Assembly (NCBI GenBank): GCA_016584305.1
Contig: JACEEZ010001777.1
Span: 236,501-300,500 of the forward strand
Direction: 5' to 3'
DNA from: Chionoecetes opilio
Taxonomy: Eukaryota > Arthropoda > Malacostraca > Decapoda > Majidae
DNA: 64,000 bases
The notes beneath the pieces were generated by a model. That model had not been told where the DNA came from. It was given only the letters and a program-made list of their open reading frames with translations, and ran no database searches. Positions 54,271 through 64,000 of the stretch are shown here, in pieces. A program made the translations under genes and the position numbers. Each line of letters opens with the position of its first letter. The first letter of the stretch is position 1.

Positions 54271-57200
54271 TAAGTGGTTGAGATGGTACTGGTTGAGTTG
54301 GTCACTGGTGAGTTGGTACTGGTTGAGATGGTCACTGGTTGAGTTGGTACTGGTTGAGATGGTACTGGTTGAGATGGTCACTGGTTGAGTTGGTACTGGT
54401 TGAGTTGGTACTGGTTGAGATGGTCACTGGTTGAGATGGTACTGGTTGAGATGGTACTGGTTGAGTTGGTACTGGTTGAGTTGGTACTGGTTGAGATGGT
54501 ACTGGTTGAGATGGTACTGGTTGAGATGGTACTGGTTAAGTTGGTACTGGTTGAGATGGTCACTGGTTGAGATGGTCACTGGTTGAGATGGTCACTGATT
54601 GAGATGGTCACTGGTTGAGTTGGTACTGGTTGAGATGGTACTGGTTGAGATGGTACTGGTTGAGATGGTCACTGGTTGAGATGGTCACTGGTTGAGATGG
54701 TCACTGGTTGAGATGGTTGAGATGGTCACTGATGGAGTTGGCACTAGTTGAGTTGGTCACTGGTTGAGTTGGTCACTGGTTGAGATGGTACTGGTTGAGA
54801 TGGTACTGGTTGAGATGGTTTCTGGTTGAGATGGCACTGGTTGAGATGGTACTGGTTGAGATGGTACTGGTTGAGATGGTACTGGTTGAGTTGGTCACTG
54901 GTTGAGATGGTACTGGTTGAGATGGTACTGGTTGAGATGGTACTGGTTGAGATGGTACTGGTTGAGATGGTCACTGGTTGAGATGGTACTGGTTGAGATG
55001 GTCACTGGTTGAGATGGGCACTGGTTGAGATGGTCACTGGTTGAGATGGTCACTGGTTGAGATGGTACTGGTTGAGATGGCACTGGTTGAGATGGCACTG
55101 GTTGAGATGGTACTGGTTGAGTTGGTCACTGGTTGAGATGGCACTGGTTGAGATGGCACTGGTTGAGATGGTACTGGTTGAGTTGGTCACTGGTTGAGAT
55201 GGCACTGGTTGAGATGGTCACTGGTTGAGATGGTCACTGGTTGAGTTGGTCACTGGTTGAGATGGCATTGGTTGAGATGGCACTGGTTGAGATGGTCACT
55301 GGTTGAGATGGTACTGGTTGAGATGGTACTGGTTGAGATGGTACTGGTTGAGATGGTACTGGTTGATATGGTACTGGTTGAGATGGTACTGATTGAGATG
55401 GTCACTGGTTGAGATGGTACTGGTTGAGATGGTCTACTGGTTGAGATGGTACTGGTTGAGATGGCACTGGTTGAGAAAGGCACTGGTTGAGATGGTACTG
55501 GTTGAGTTGGTCACTGGTTGAATTGGTCACTGGTTGAGATGGCACTGGTTGAGATGGTGTAGCGGTCCCCCCTACAAACCACTAGGAGGGGAGTATTGTA
55601 GCGGTCTCCCCTACAAACTACAAACTACACTCTTAGTGGTTTGTAGGGGGGACCGCTACAATAATGGTACTGGTTGAGATGATACTGGTTGAGATGGTAC
55701 TGGTTGAGTTGGTCACTGGTTGAAATGGTCACTGGTTGAGATGGCACTGGTTGAGATGGTACTGGTTGAGTTGGTCACTGGTTGAAATGGTCACTGGTTG
55801 AGATGGCACTGGTTGAGATGGTCACTGGTTGAGATGGTACTGGTTGAGATGATACTGGTTGAGATGGTCACTGGTTGAGATGGCACTGGTTGAGATGGTA
55901 CTGGTTGAGATGGTACTGACTGAGATGGTACTGGTTGAGATGGTACTGACTGAGATGGCACTGGTTGAGATGGTACTGGTTGAGATGGTACTGACTGAGA
56001 TGGCACTGGTTGAGATGGTACTGGTTGAGTTGGTCACTGGTTGAGATGGTACTGGTTGAGTTTGGGCACTGGTTGAGATGGTACTGGTTGAGATGGTCAC
56101 TGGTTGAGATGGTACTGGTTGAGATGGACTGGTTTGAGATGGTAGCCTACTGGTGAGATGGTACTGGTTGAGATGGCACTGGTTGAGATAGTCACTGGTT
56201 GAGATGGTACTGGTTGAGATGGCACTGGTTGAGATGGTACTGGTTGAGTTGGTTTACTGGTTGAGATGGTACTGGTTGAGATAGTCACTGGTTGAGATGG
56301 TACTGGTTGAGATGGTACTGGTTGAGATGGTACTGGTTGAGATGGTACTGGTTGAGATAGTCACTGGGTTTAGATGGTACTGGTTGAGATAGTCACTGGT
56401 TGAGATGGTCACTGGTTGAGATGGTACTGGTTGAGATTGGTACTGGTTGAGATAGTCACTGGTTGAGATGGTACTGGTTGAGATGGTCACTGGTTGAGTT
56501 GGTCACTGGTTGAGGTGGTACTGGTTGAGATGGTACTGGTTGAGATAGTCACTGGTTGAGATGGTACTGGTTGAGATGGTCACTGGGTTTAGATGGTACT
56601 GGTTGAGATGGTATACTGGTTGAGATGGTACTGGTTGAGATAGTCACTGGTTGAGATGGTACTGGTTGAGTTGGTCACTGGTTGAGATGGTCACTGGTTG
56701 AGATGGTCACTGGTTGAGATGGTCACTGGTTGAGATGGTACTGGTTTGAGATGGTACTGGTTGAGCTGGTACTGATTGAGTGGTCACTGGTTGAGATGGT
56801 ACTGGTTGAGATGGTACTGGTTGAGTTGGTCACTGGTTGAGATGGTACTGGTTGAAATAGTCACTGGTTTAGATGGTAACTGGTTGAGATGGTACTGGTT
56901 GAGTTGGTCACTGGTTGAGATGGTACTGGTTGAAATAGTCACTGGTTGAGATGGTACTGGTTGAGATGGTACTGGTTGAGTTGGTCACTGGTTGAGATGG
57001 TACTGATTGAGATGGTACTGGTGGAGTTGGTCACTGGTTGAGATGGTACTGGTTGAGCTGGTACTGGTTGAGTTGGTCATGGTTGAGATGGTACTGATTG
57101 AGATGGCACTGGTGGAGTTGGTCACTGGTTGAGATGGTATGGTTGAGCTGGGACTGGTTGAGTTGGTCACTGGTTGAGATGGTACTGGTTGAGATGGTCA

Positions 57201-59096
57201 CTGGTTGAGGTGGTCACTGGTTGAGGTGGTCACTGGTTGAGATGGTACTGGTTTAGGTGGTCACTGGTTGAGATGGTACTGGTTGAGGTGGTCACTGGTT
57301 GAGATGGTACTGGTTGAGATGGTACTGGTTGAGATGGTACTGGTTGAGGTGGTACTGGTTGAGGTGGTACTGGTTGAGATGGTACTGGTTGAGATATTAC
57401 TGGTTGAGGATGGTACTGGTTGAGATGGTACTGGTTGAGATGGTACTGGTTGAGTTGGTACTGATTGAGATGGTCACTGGTTGATGTGGTACTGGTTGAT
57501 ATGGTACTGGTTGAGTTGGTCACTGGTTGAGATGGTACTGGTTGAGGTGGTCACTGGTTGAGATGGTACTGGTTGAGGTGGTTACTGGTTGAGATGGTCA
57601 CTGTTTGAGATGGTAATGGTTGAGGTGGTCACTGGTTGAGATGGTCACTGGTTGAGATGTACTGGTTGAGATGGTACTGGTTGAGATGGTCACTGGTTGA
57701 GATGGTCACTGGTTGAGATGGTCACTGGTTGAGATGGTACTGGTTGAGATGGTAGGCTACTGGTTCAGTTGGTCACTGGTTGAGATGGTCACTGGTTGAG
57801 ATGGTACTGGTTCAGTTGGTCACTGGTTGAGATGGTACTGGTTCAGTTGGTCAACGGTTGAAATGGTACTGGTTGAGATGGCACTGGTTGAGATGGTCAC
57901 TGGTTGAGATGGTCACTGGTTGAGATGGTCACTGGTTGAGATGGTACTGGTTGAGATGGTCACTGGTTGAGATGGTACTGGTTGAGATGGTCACTGGTTG
58001 AGATGGTCACTGGTTGAGATGGTACTGGTTGAGGTGGTCACTGGTTGAGATGGCACTGGTTGAGGTGGTCACTGGTTGAGTCGGTACTGGCTGAGATGGT
58101 CACTGGTTGAGATGGCACTGGTTGAGATGGTCACTGGTTGAGATGGTCACTGGTGAGTTGGTACTGGTTGAGATGGTCACTGGTTGAGATGGTCACTGGT
58201 TGAGTTGGTCACTGGTTGAGATGGCACTGGTTGAGATGGTCACTGGTTGAGATGGTCACTGGTTGAGATGGTCACTGGTTGAGATGGTACTGGTTGAGGT
58301 GGTCACTGGTTGAGATGGTCACTGGTTGAGATGGTCACTGGTTGAGATGGGCACTGGGTTTAGATGGTACTGGTTGAGATGGTCACTGGTTGAGATGGTA
58401 CTGGTTGAGATGGCACTGGTTGAGATGGTACTGGTTGAGATGGTCACTGGTTAAGATGGTACTAGTTGAGATGGTCACTGGTTGAGATGGCACTGGTTGA
58501 GATGGTACTGGTTGAGATGGTACTGGTGAGATGGCACTGGTTGAGATGGCACTGGTTGAGATGGTACTGGTTGAGATGGCACTGGTTGAGATGGCACTGG
58601 TTGAGATGGCACTGGTTTAGATGGTACTGGTTGAGATGGCACTGGTTTGAGATGGCACTGGTTGAGATGGCACTGGTTGAGGTGGTAAATGGTTGAGGTG
58701 GTACTGGTTGAGGTGGTCACTGGTTGAGATGGTCACTGGTGAGATGGTACTGGTTGAGATGGTACTGGTTGAGGTGGTCACTGGTTGAGATGGTACTGGT
58801 TGAGGTTGTCACTGGTTGAGATGGTCACTGGTTGAGGTGGTCATTGGTTGAGATGGTACTGGTTGAGGTGGTCACTGGTTGAGGTGGTCACTGGTTGAGA
58901 TGGTACTGGTTGAGATGGTACTGGTTGAGGTGGTCACTGGTTGAGGTGGTCACTGGTTGAGATGGTACTGGTTGAGGTGGTCACTGGTTGAGATGGTACT
59001 GGTTGAGGTGGTCACTGGTTGAGATGGTCACTGGTTGAGATGGTCACTGGTTGAGATGGTCACTGGTTGAGGTGGTCACTGGTTGAGATAGTCACA
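54271..59096 (+). repeat. Minisatellite A, right block (GGTTGAGATGGTACT orientation)
   Basis: About 300 units of 15-16 bp (GGTTGAGATGGTACT, GGTTGAGATGGTCACT, GGTTGAGATGGCACT), in the inverted orientation relative to 51869-52266. All frames crossing it are simple repeat translations, not genes. A 103-bp MITE interrupts it at 55558. The right edge runs into a Tigger transposase pseudogene. Confidence 0.95.
55558..55660. mobile_element. 103-bp palindromic MITE inside minisatellite
   Basis: TGTAGCGGTCCCCCCTACAA at the left is repeated inversely at the right, 27 bp perfect. An additional copy of TGTAGCGGTCTCCCCTACAA starts at 55597, so the right part may be a second element or an internal duplication. 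The target duplication is unclear (possibly AT-rich ATAAT). Confidence 0.75.
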
Positions 59097-59520
59097 AACT
59101 TTTAACGCTGGTAACAAAAACATCATGGAACCAGCACTGAAAAATTTATGAATCCATCCAAGCATTCTTCTATGCTTTATAATGCACTGGTAGGTTCGTG
59201 ACACCTTTTAAACACCTGGGCTTATGTACTTGCCCACAACCAATAACTTTACTTTGTGTGTTCCTGCTGCATTTGCACAAACAAGGGCTGAAACACAGTC
59301 CTTGTTATGCTTAAAGCCATGAGCCACTTTTTCCTTTGCACCTGCCAGAGTCGTCCATGGCAAACACCGCCAAAATATGCCTGTCTCGGCTGCGTTATAA
59401 ATTTGCTCAGTACTTAACTCTAGGTCACAACCTGAGAAAATGCATTCACAAATTCCCTGGCAGTCACTGGGTTTGCAGACTTTTGTTCACCGGAAACGTC
59501 TAGTTTGCGTATCTCATGCC
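59092..59520 (-). pseudogene. Tigger/jerky-type transposase fragment, truncated by minisatellite
   Basis: The minus strand reads [27 protein letters not shown], then after a slip [38 protein letters not shown] and [12 protein letters not shown], finally FHDVFVTSVKSL. This is the DDE_1 domain of pogo/Tigger transposases; the family motif is YNADETGLFWRCLP, so the first catalytic Asp is Ala here. The second and third acidic residues would lie beyond the truncation, where the minisatellite begins. Two frameshifts at least. Confidence 0.78.
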
Positions 59521-59985
59521 GTGGTTGTGGGCGACAGCCAGGTCATGTATTTAGATAGGACTTTCTGTGACAAAGATAGGAAGAAAAGGACGCTTGCTTG
59601 TTTTCGTGGAGCGGGGATAGGGGATATAGGAGACAGGCTGGGGAGGGAGTAGCGCCCACTGTATGTATTAGTGCAGGGAATTAGTGAGGGAATGATATAG
59701 GCAGGGTCGGGAGACAGAAGCTCTTAAGGAGGTACAAGGAGGCCCTAGGCAGGGTTAGGGATCTTGGAGGCCTTGGAGGCTAGGGTTGTGTGTGGCATCT
59801 TGCTGCGCAGGCCTGTGGGACCGGGATGGTGGTCTGAAGCTTTTGCTGTGAACAGCTTGCTGGCTGATCATTGCATGAGGAACAGGTGGTTGTTTATTGA
59901 CAACTGGGCCCGATTCTTCGGTAAGAGCCACCTGTACGCCAGGGACGGGGTGCCAGTCTTGCTGAGCCTACTTGTCCAGTAGGCC
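59517..59985 (+). pseudogene. SGNH-esterase-like LINE ORF1 fragment
   Basis: The + strand reads AVVVGDSQVMYLDRTFCDKDR and FRGAGIGDIGDRLGRE, then, after several stops, RVVCGILLRRPVG, VNSLLADHCMRNRWLFIDNW and YARDGVPVLL. GDS (nucleophile block I) and the C-terminal DG-H-like block define SGNH/GDSL hydrolases; such domains occur in ORF1 of CR1/L2-type LINEs (established). The catalytic His of DGVH is changed or frameshifted (DGVP). The piece is surrounded by transposase remains on the other strand. Confidence 0.65.
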
Positions 59986-59995
59986 AGTCTTGAAA

Positions 59996-60796
59996 TTATT
60001 TTACGGCACAATTTCCTAACCACTCCTTCACTGGCTTACATCTATGACACGGTGCACCATCTTGCATGAATGTCTCAGCATTGCACTTGTCAAAGCACTC
60101 CTCTAATTTGTCAAACAGTAAATAGAGATATCTTTCACCATTCAGAGTAACACCTTCTATAATAACTAAATTTCCAACACCATAATAAGAAAAACAGCCC
60201 CACACCATCAGTTTCTCAGGATGCCTCACATGTGTCACCACATATTTCTGGTCGTAGCGATCAGCACATTTTGGACGACGAACGTGTTTACTTGGTGCAC
60301 CTGTCACAGTGAATATGCTTTTATCTGACCAAAGTATGGAACAAACTTTGTCAAGTGGCCAGGTAACATATACTCTGGCGAAAGCAACGCGATTTTCTTT
60401 GTGGCGAGGTTAAGAAAGGCTTGCGTGCAGCATGGCGGGAAGGCAAGTTCAAATCCTTTTGAATATATTGAGAAACAGTTCTCACATTCACATTATGCAG
60501 TAAACTTTGGTTTGATTCTTTAATTTTACTCGCTGTAGCTACATGAAGGAGTGTTCGTCAGCTGGCGGTTTTTAATTAGTAGAGTCTTGATGGGAACTGC
60601 CTTTGATCTACCAGGCCTATTTAAATGAGTAGGTGGAATGTTATTGGTTGTGTCGCGAATTTATTTCAACCAGCGCGCAACACTTCTTAGTGAGACTTTT
60701 TCCTCCTCTCAATCTCTTTTTGGTCTAAAACCAGCCTTGTGTAGGGAGTAGATAAGGGTGATCTGATCACTTGTGAGTTGTGGCTTACACCCCATC
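59996..60796 (-). pseudogene. Tc1-type transposase pseudogene
   Basis: Starting near MGCKPQLTSDQITLIYSLHKAG (60796) the minus strand goes through RSVARWLK, NRPGRSKAVPIKTLL (HTH and GRPR-like hook), VAFARVYVTWPLDKV, SILWSDKSIFTVTGAPSK (first Asp; the usual E after it is K), VMVWGCFS-like LMVWGCFSYYGVGN, and FMQDGAPCHRCKPVKEWL (second Asp). It stops just after KEWLGN. The third acidic residue of the DD34E triad is missing. At least two stops and two frameshifts. Confidence 0.82.
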
Positions 60797-61395
60797 ACCA
60801 CACTACCTAAACCAGGCTTCACAATGTAGCGCTCGATTTCACAATATCTGGCGCACAGACAGCAGAGATGACACTACACCCGTCACACTTAATTAAGCAC
60901 TGACAGTTGCAAGGCGCTGTAAAGCAAACCCTCATCTATGGGTGAGTTGCCACATATGAAAAAAATAAAAATAATTCACTTTTAACGGTTGAGATTTTAT
61001 GAGGAGAGGGAAAAAGCTGTGCTGTGCATCGCTACGCCGACTACTTTGACTTCCACTGTATATATAGAGAAAGAAATCAAGTATTCATCAGCAAGGTCCT
61101 CAGGCCATTTTATTAGAGGTGTGAGTTCGCCTCACCTGTCTCGTCTCCCCGCACCATCCAACACTTATCTCCTGGCCTTCACCCTCCTCCAGCCCTCCGA
61201 AACACCTCCTGCCGTCACGAGACACGGTTATTATCTCTCTCTCTCTCTGTCTGTTTCTCATCTTCAATAATAATGACATGAAAGTGGATGTTTATTTTTG
61301 CTATAAAATATAAGGGCATTGAAAAAAAGCTGTACTCATACACAATTGATTTCAAACACACACACAGATACACACACACACACCTGAACATATAT
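60797..61395. other. No recognisable gene
   Basis: Contains (CT)n at 61231-61248 and (AC)n at 61358-61384. Terminal repeats of the flanking Tc1 and piggyBac genes are not evident. Confidence 0.45.
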
Positions 61396-63275
61396 CTAGA
61401 TATCTTTTAGGGTGTGGTAGTCCCTAAAACATTCACCCACGCACAAGGCAACATTGCATTCGTTGCACAAGATGTTGACTCTAGTGCGTTTCTGGGGGCG
61501 TCGTGATGTATGCTTGCACATATAGCACTGTTGACTCCTCCTTCTCCTGTCAACCATATCTGTGTGCACAGGGTAATGTCTAAATCCCTCTTGTATACGG
61601 TCCGGCAGATTGGTTGGGCAGCGACCTTTTATGGTCCTGGTGGGTTGCCCAAATTCCTCAAGAAGCTGCATACTAACATTGTAAACAAAGTTACTCAATT
61701 TCAGCTTCTTGGTGGGGGTTGACTCATGTATGACAAGCCAGATATTGTAGGCATTGATCATTGAAATGTCTATCAAATGGAAAAACAACTTGTGATACCA
61801 TTTGATAGACTTTCTCAAGCACTCTACGCCAGTAATCTGACTGTCACACTTGTCAACCAGCCTCATGTGTTGAGTGTAGTCCACCACCACATCAGGCTTC
61901 AGGATGGGCTTCCCGGTGTTGTGATTGACTTTGCCGGTGTTGATCATCTCCCCCTTGTGGACAGTTGTGAGCATGTGGACCTCACGTTTCTCCCCCCAAT
62001 TTAGAGCAAGGACTTTGCCCGATTTCTCCTTCTGGACGAACTGGTCCTTTTTTCGGCCCTTTTGCTTCCTTTGCTTGTGGTGGTCCCGGGTTGTCTCTTC
62101 GTCATCTTGTGCGTTACTCAAACTTAGGTTGTCAATGTGAGTCTTCTGTCCCTTGAACTTTGGCACAAACCTCCTAGTCAGCCGCACAGTTCCACATGAC
62201 CCTGTTTTGTTGTCATGTAGGAACTGACAGAGAGCAGGGCTAGTAAACCAATTATTAGTGTAAAGAATATGACCCTTGCCCATGTATGGTGTCATCATTT
62301 TCTTAATGACGGAACCAGAAATTCCCATAGGGTCTTTCTTACTGACTTTTGGTATATTGATGGCTGTGCCTGTGTACAGAATCATGTCAAGCACAATTCC
62401 TGTCTCACAGTCACACAGCACAAACAATTTGATGCCAAAGCGATGTCTTTTTGTTGGGATGTACTGTTTGAACATGAAGCGACCCTTGAATAAAACAAGT
62501 GACCCGTCAATGACCAGTTTCTGGAAGGGATGGAAATATTTCTTGCACCGTAAAACGAACATTGATACTATTTCTCGCACCTTCCAGATCCGATCTTCAG
62601 GATTAGGATTTTTATTGTCTGCAAAGTGTAAAAAACTTAGCAGCAATAAAAACCTGTCACGAGTCATATACTTCCTGAACAGAGGGTGACCGAGGTTGTC
62701 ATTGCGCCAGTAATCCTGCAGACACTGCTTCTTAGAAAGCGGCATCAACACCATTAGGGCGATAAATACAATGAACTCCCTTCCCGTGGAGTCCACCCAT
62801 TGCCGAACCCTGGACTTGGGGGGCGTTGTCACACAATTTCTGATATTCCAAATGATAACATTCGTTGGTTTGTTGAGAAATGTATGACAAAACCTCGTCA
62901 TCCAGAAAGGCTCGGAAGAAGTCACTCTCCTTTGCCTGGTCGTTGCAAGGCCAGTCTTTCGTTACACCACTCTTGTCAGGCCGAAAGTCGTGCAGGTCTG
63001 GTACGAAATCTGACCCCTCCGACCAGGTAAAGGAGAAGAATGGAGACTCTCGCAACGGTACACCATTGTCCAAATGGTTGTCCTCGCCCTCATTCAGCAC
63101 ATTCCCTGTGTCTTTGTCATCATCAGTCTCCATGTCACTGTCACTGTCACTGTCACTATAATCACTGCTGTCACTTTCCATGTCGTTGATTGCAGAGCCA
63201 CTCTCGCTATCGCTGTCATCTTGAGAATATAGCGTCTTCATCATCAAGCTCTGGTTGAACCATCGGCGAGATACG
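61396..63275 (-). pseudogene. piggyBac-like transposase, nearly full length
   Basis: The N-terminus (from about 63275, VQPELDDEDAIFS then acidic DDSDSESGSAIND) is followed by SDFFRAFLDDEVLSYISQQT, a slip at the C/G-run 62818-62823, and a 509-codon open frame. It shows WVDSTGREFIVFIALMVLM, FLHFADN, LVIDGSLVLFKGR (first catalytic Asp), KQYIPTKRHRFGIKLF, LYTNNWFTSPALC (family has D where this has the first N), LNWGEKREVHML, DYTQHMRLVDKCDSQ (third Asp) and a C-terminal cysteine-rich domain CYMCK...CNECNVALCVGECF. A further slip near 63230 separates the start. The D-to-N change plus two frameshifts argue against activity. TTAA ends were not located. Confidence 0.85.
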
Positions 63276-63289
63276 GCGGGTGATGGGCA

Positions 63290-63690
63290 ACGTGCAGCTG
63301 CACTGCCAGTGGTGAAGGTACCTGGGGAACAAAGATATACATGAAATGAAAGAAAAAGTTATGTATATGGTTATATAAATGAAGAGTGATAGTTTCAATG
63401 AACAATCTGTAGAAATATTACAGAAAAGCAAGTAGTATCACCTGAGACACAGGTACATCTCAGTGACAGCTGCACGCTCTGCTAAACTTATTTGACTCAT
63501 AGACACGCGCTCACTGTCAAGATACATAGCGCGTGCGCACACACACACACGCATACGTTAACCTAACTTCTATAGGCGCCCCTCACTTATCTTCTCACTA
63601 ATTGATAATATTCAAGCAACACTCCATGTACATGACCTTAATCAAAATGACCTGTGTGTACATGTTCGACTGGCCCACCACTGAACCAAA
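63290..63690. other. No recognisable gene
   Basis: Upstream side of the piggyBac transposase. It holds a (CA)n-like run (63535-63552). No promoter motif can be supported. Confidence 0.4.
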
Positions 63691-63803
63691 CCCCGCATTT
63701 ACCGAATTCATTTGGTAAATCCCCGCATATATCGGACTGGCAGAAAAAGTTTGTTAAGCCGAAATTCGTTATATCGAGGTCCGTAAGAGCGAGGGTTTAC
63801 TGT
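63690..63803. repeat. Pogo-like terminal fragment
   Basis: CCCCGCATTTACCG, CATATATCGGAC and TTCGTTATATCGAGGTCCG, then GAGGGTTTACTG followed by TA at about 63801; resembles the right end of the CAGTCAAACCTCGATATAAC family with diverged tip. Confidence 0.5.
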
Positions 63804-63807
63804 AGTA

Positions 63808-63952
63808 GCAATGATAATATTGATGGTAATAATGATTATGATAATAATAATATAACACCAATAACAAAAAAGTGATAATAATAATGATGATAGTAATAAT
63901 GGTAATGATGATAATAATAATAGCACAGCTGCTACTATTACCATTAACAATA
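63808..63952. repeat. (ATA/ATG)n trinucleotide-rich tract
   Basis: Irregular ATAATAATG-type microsatellite over about 145 bp. Confidence 0.85.
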
Positions 63953-64000
63953 AGTATGAATGCAAATATTGACTAGCCTCATTTGTTGAATATGAATTAA

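Noticed and set aside
54378..58720. Long serine/threonine- and leucine/tryptophan-rich open frames on both strands (repeats of TISTS, VEMVL)
   Set aside because: They are translations of the 15-16-bp minisatellite; frames of this kind open on both strands and change at every unit-length variation.

Overview
The window looks like a transposon-saturated stretch of an arthropod nuclear genome, most likely a decapod crustacean (inference). The reasons are a spliced host exon, many tRNA-derived SINEs, long (TA)n, (CA)n and (CT)n runs, GGTTA-type repeats resembling the arthropod telomere motif, and a mix of LINE, Penelope, Gypsy, Tc1/mariner/pogo, piggyBac, hAT and PIF/Harbinger remains. There are no bacterial-style operons. 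The only host gene I can support is the last coding exon of a lin-7 (Veli) homologue at 10624-10785 on the + strand. Everything upstream of it is probably intron or flank of that gene, because no other lin-7 exon is visible.

Region by region. 1-10.6 kb: two small pogo-like elements, SINEs, a large pogo-like element (3085-6831) with other elements inside it, a 5'-truncated LINE with target-site duplication, and an internally deleted Gypsy element with its LTR. 10.6-14.5 kb: the lin-7 exon, a second copy of the large pogo-like element carrying SINE and LINE fragments, an AT-only tract and a Penelope GIY-YIG remnant. 14.66-18.4 kb: a five-level transposon nest (pogo-like > SINE > Harbinger > pogo-like > SINE) with two piggyBac-type MITEs. 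19.3-23.1 kb: a piggyBac element broken by a 2.7 kb hAT element. 23.7-28 kb: a Harbinger MITE, a SINE, and a CR1-type LINE split by a second copy of the first LINE family. 28.9-33 kb: large foldback (palindromic) repeats with GGTTA runs. 34.7-43.1 kb: a chain of TA-flanked pogo-like elements. 43.2-48.2 kb: a pogo-like element carrying a SINE, a second pogo-type element and a 2.1 kb element with long terminal inverted repeats and a 3-bp target duplication; the latter encodes a broken FEN1/XPG-like nuclease with a cysteine-rich CXC tail. 48.2-51.6 kb: elements alternating with (TA)n tracts, and a mariner fragment. 51.9-59.1 kb: a 7.2 kb minisatellite locus in which one array family flanks another in inverted orientation. 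59.1-64 kb: Tigger, SGNH-esterase (LINE ORF1), Tc1 and piggyBac transposase pseudogenes.

Nearly all coding regions are broken by frameshifts or stops, so the elements are best read as layered fossils whose order can be worked out from target-site duplications and from empty sites present in other copies in the same window. The most unusual item is the TIR element at 43733-45873, which I read as Academ-like (inference) because an XPG-type nuclease and a 3-bp duplication occur together.
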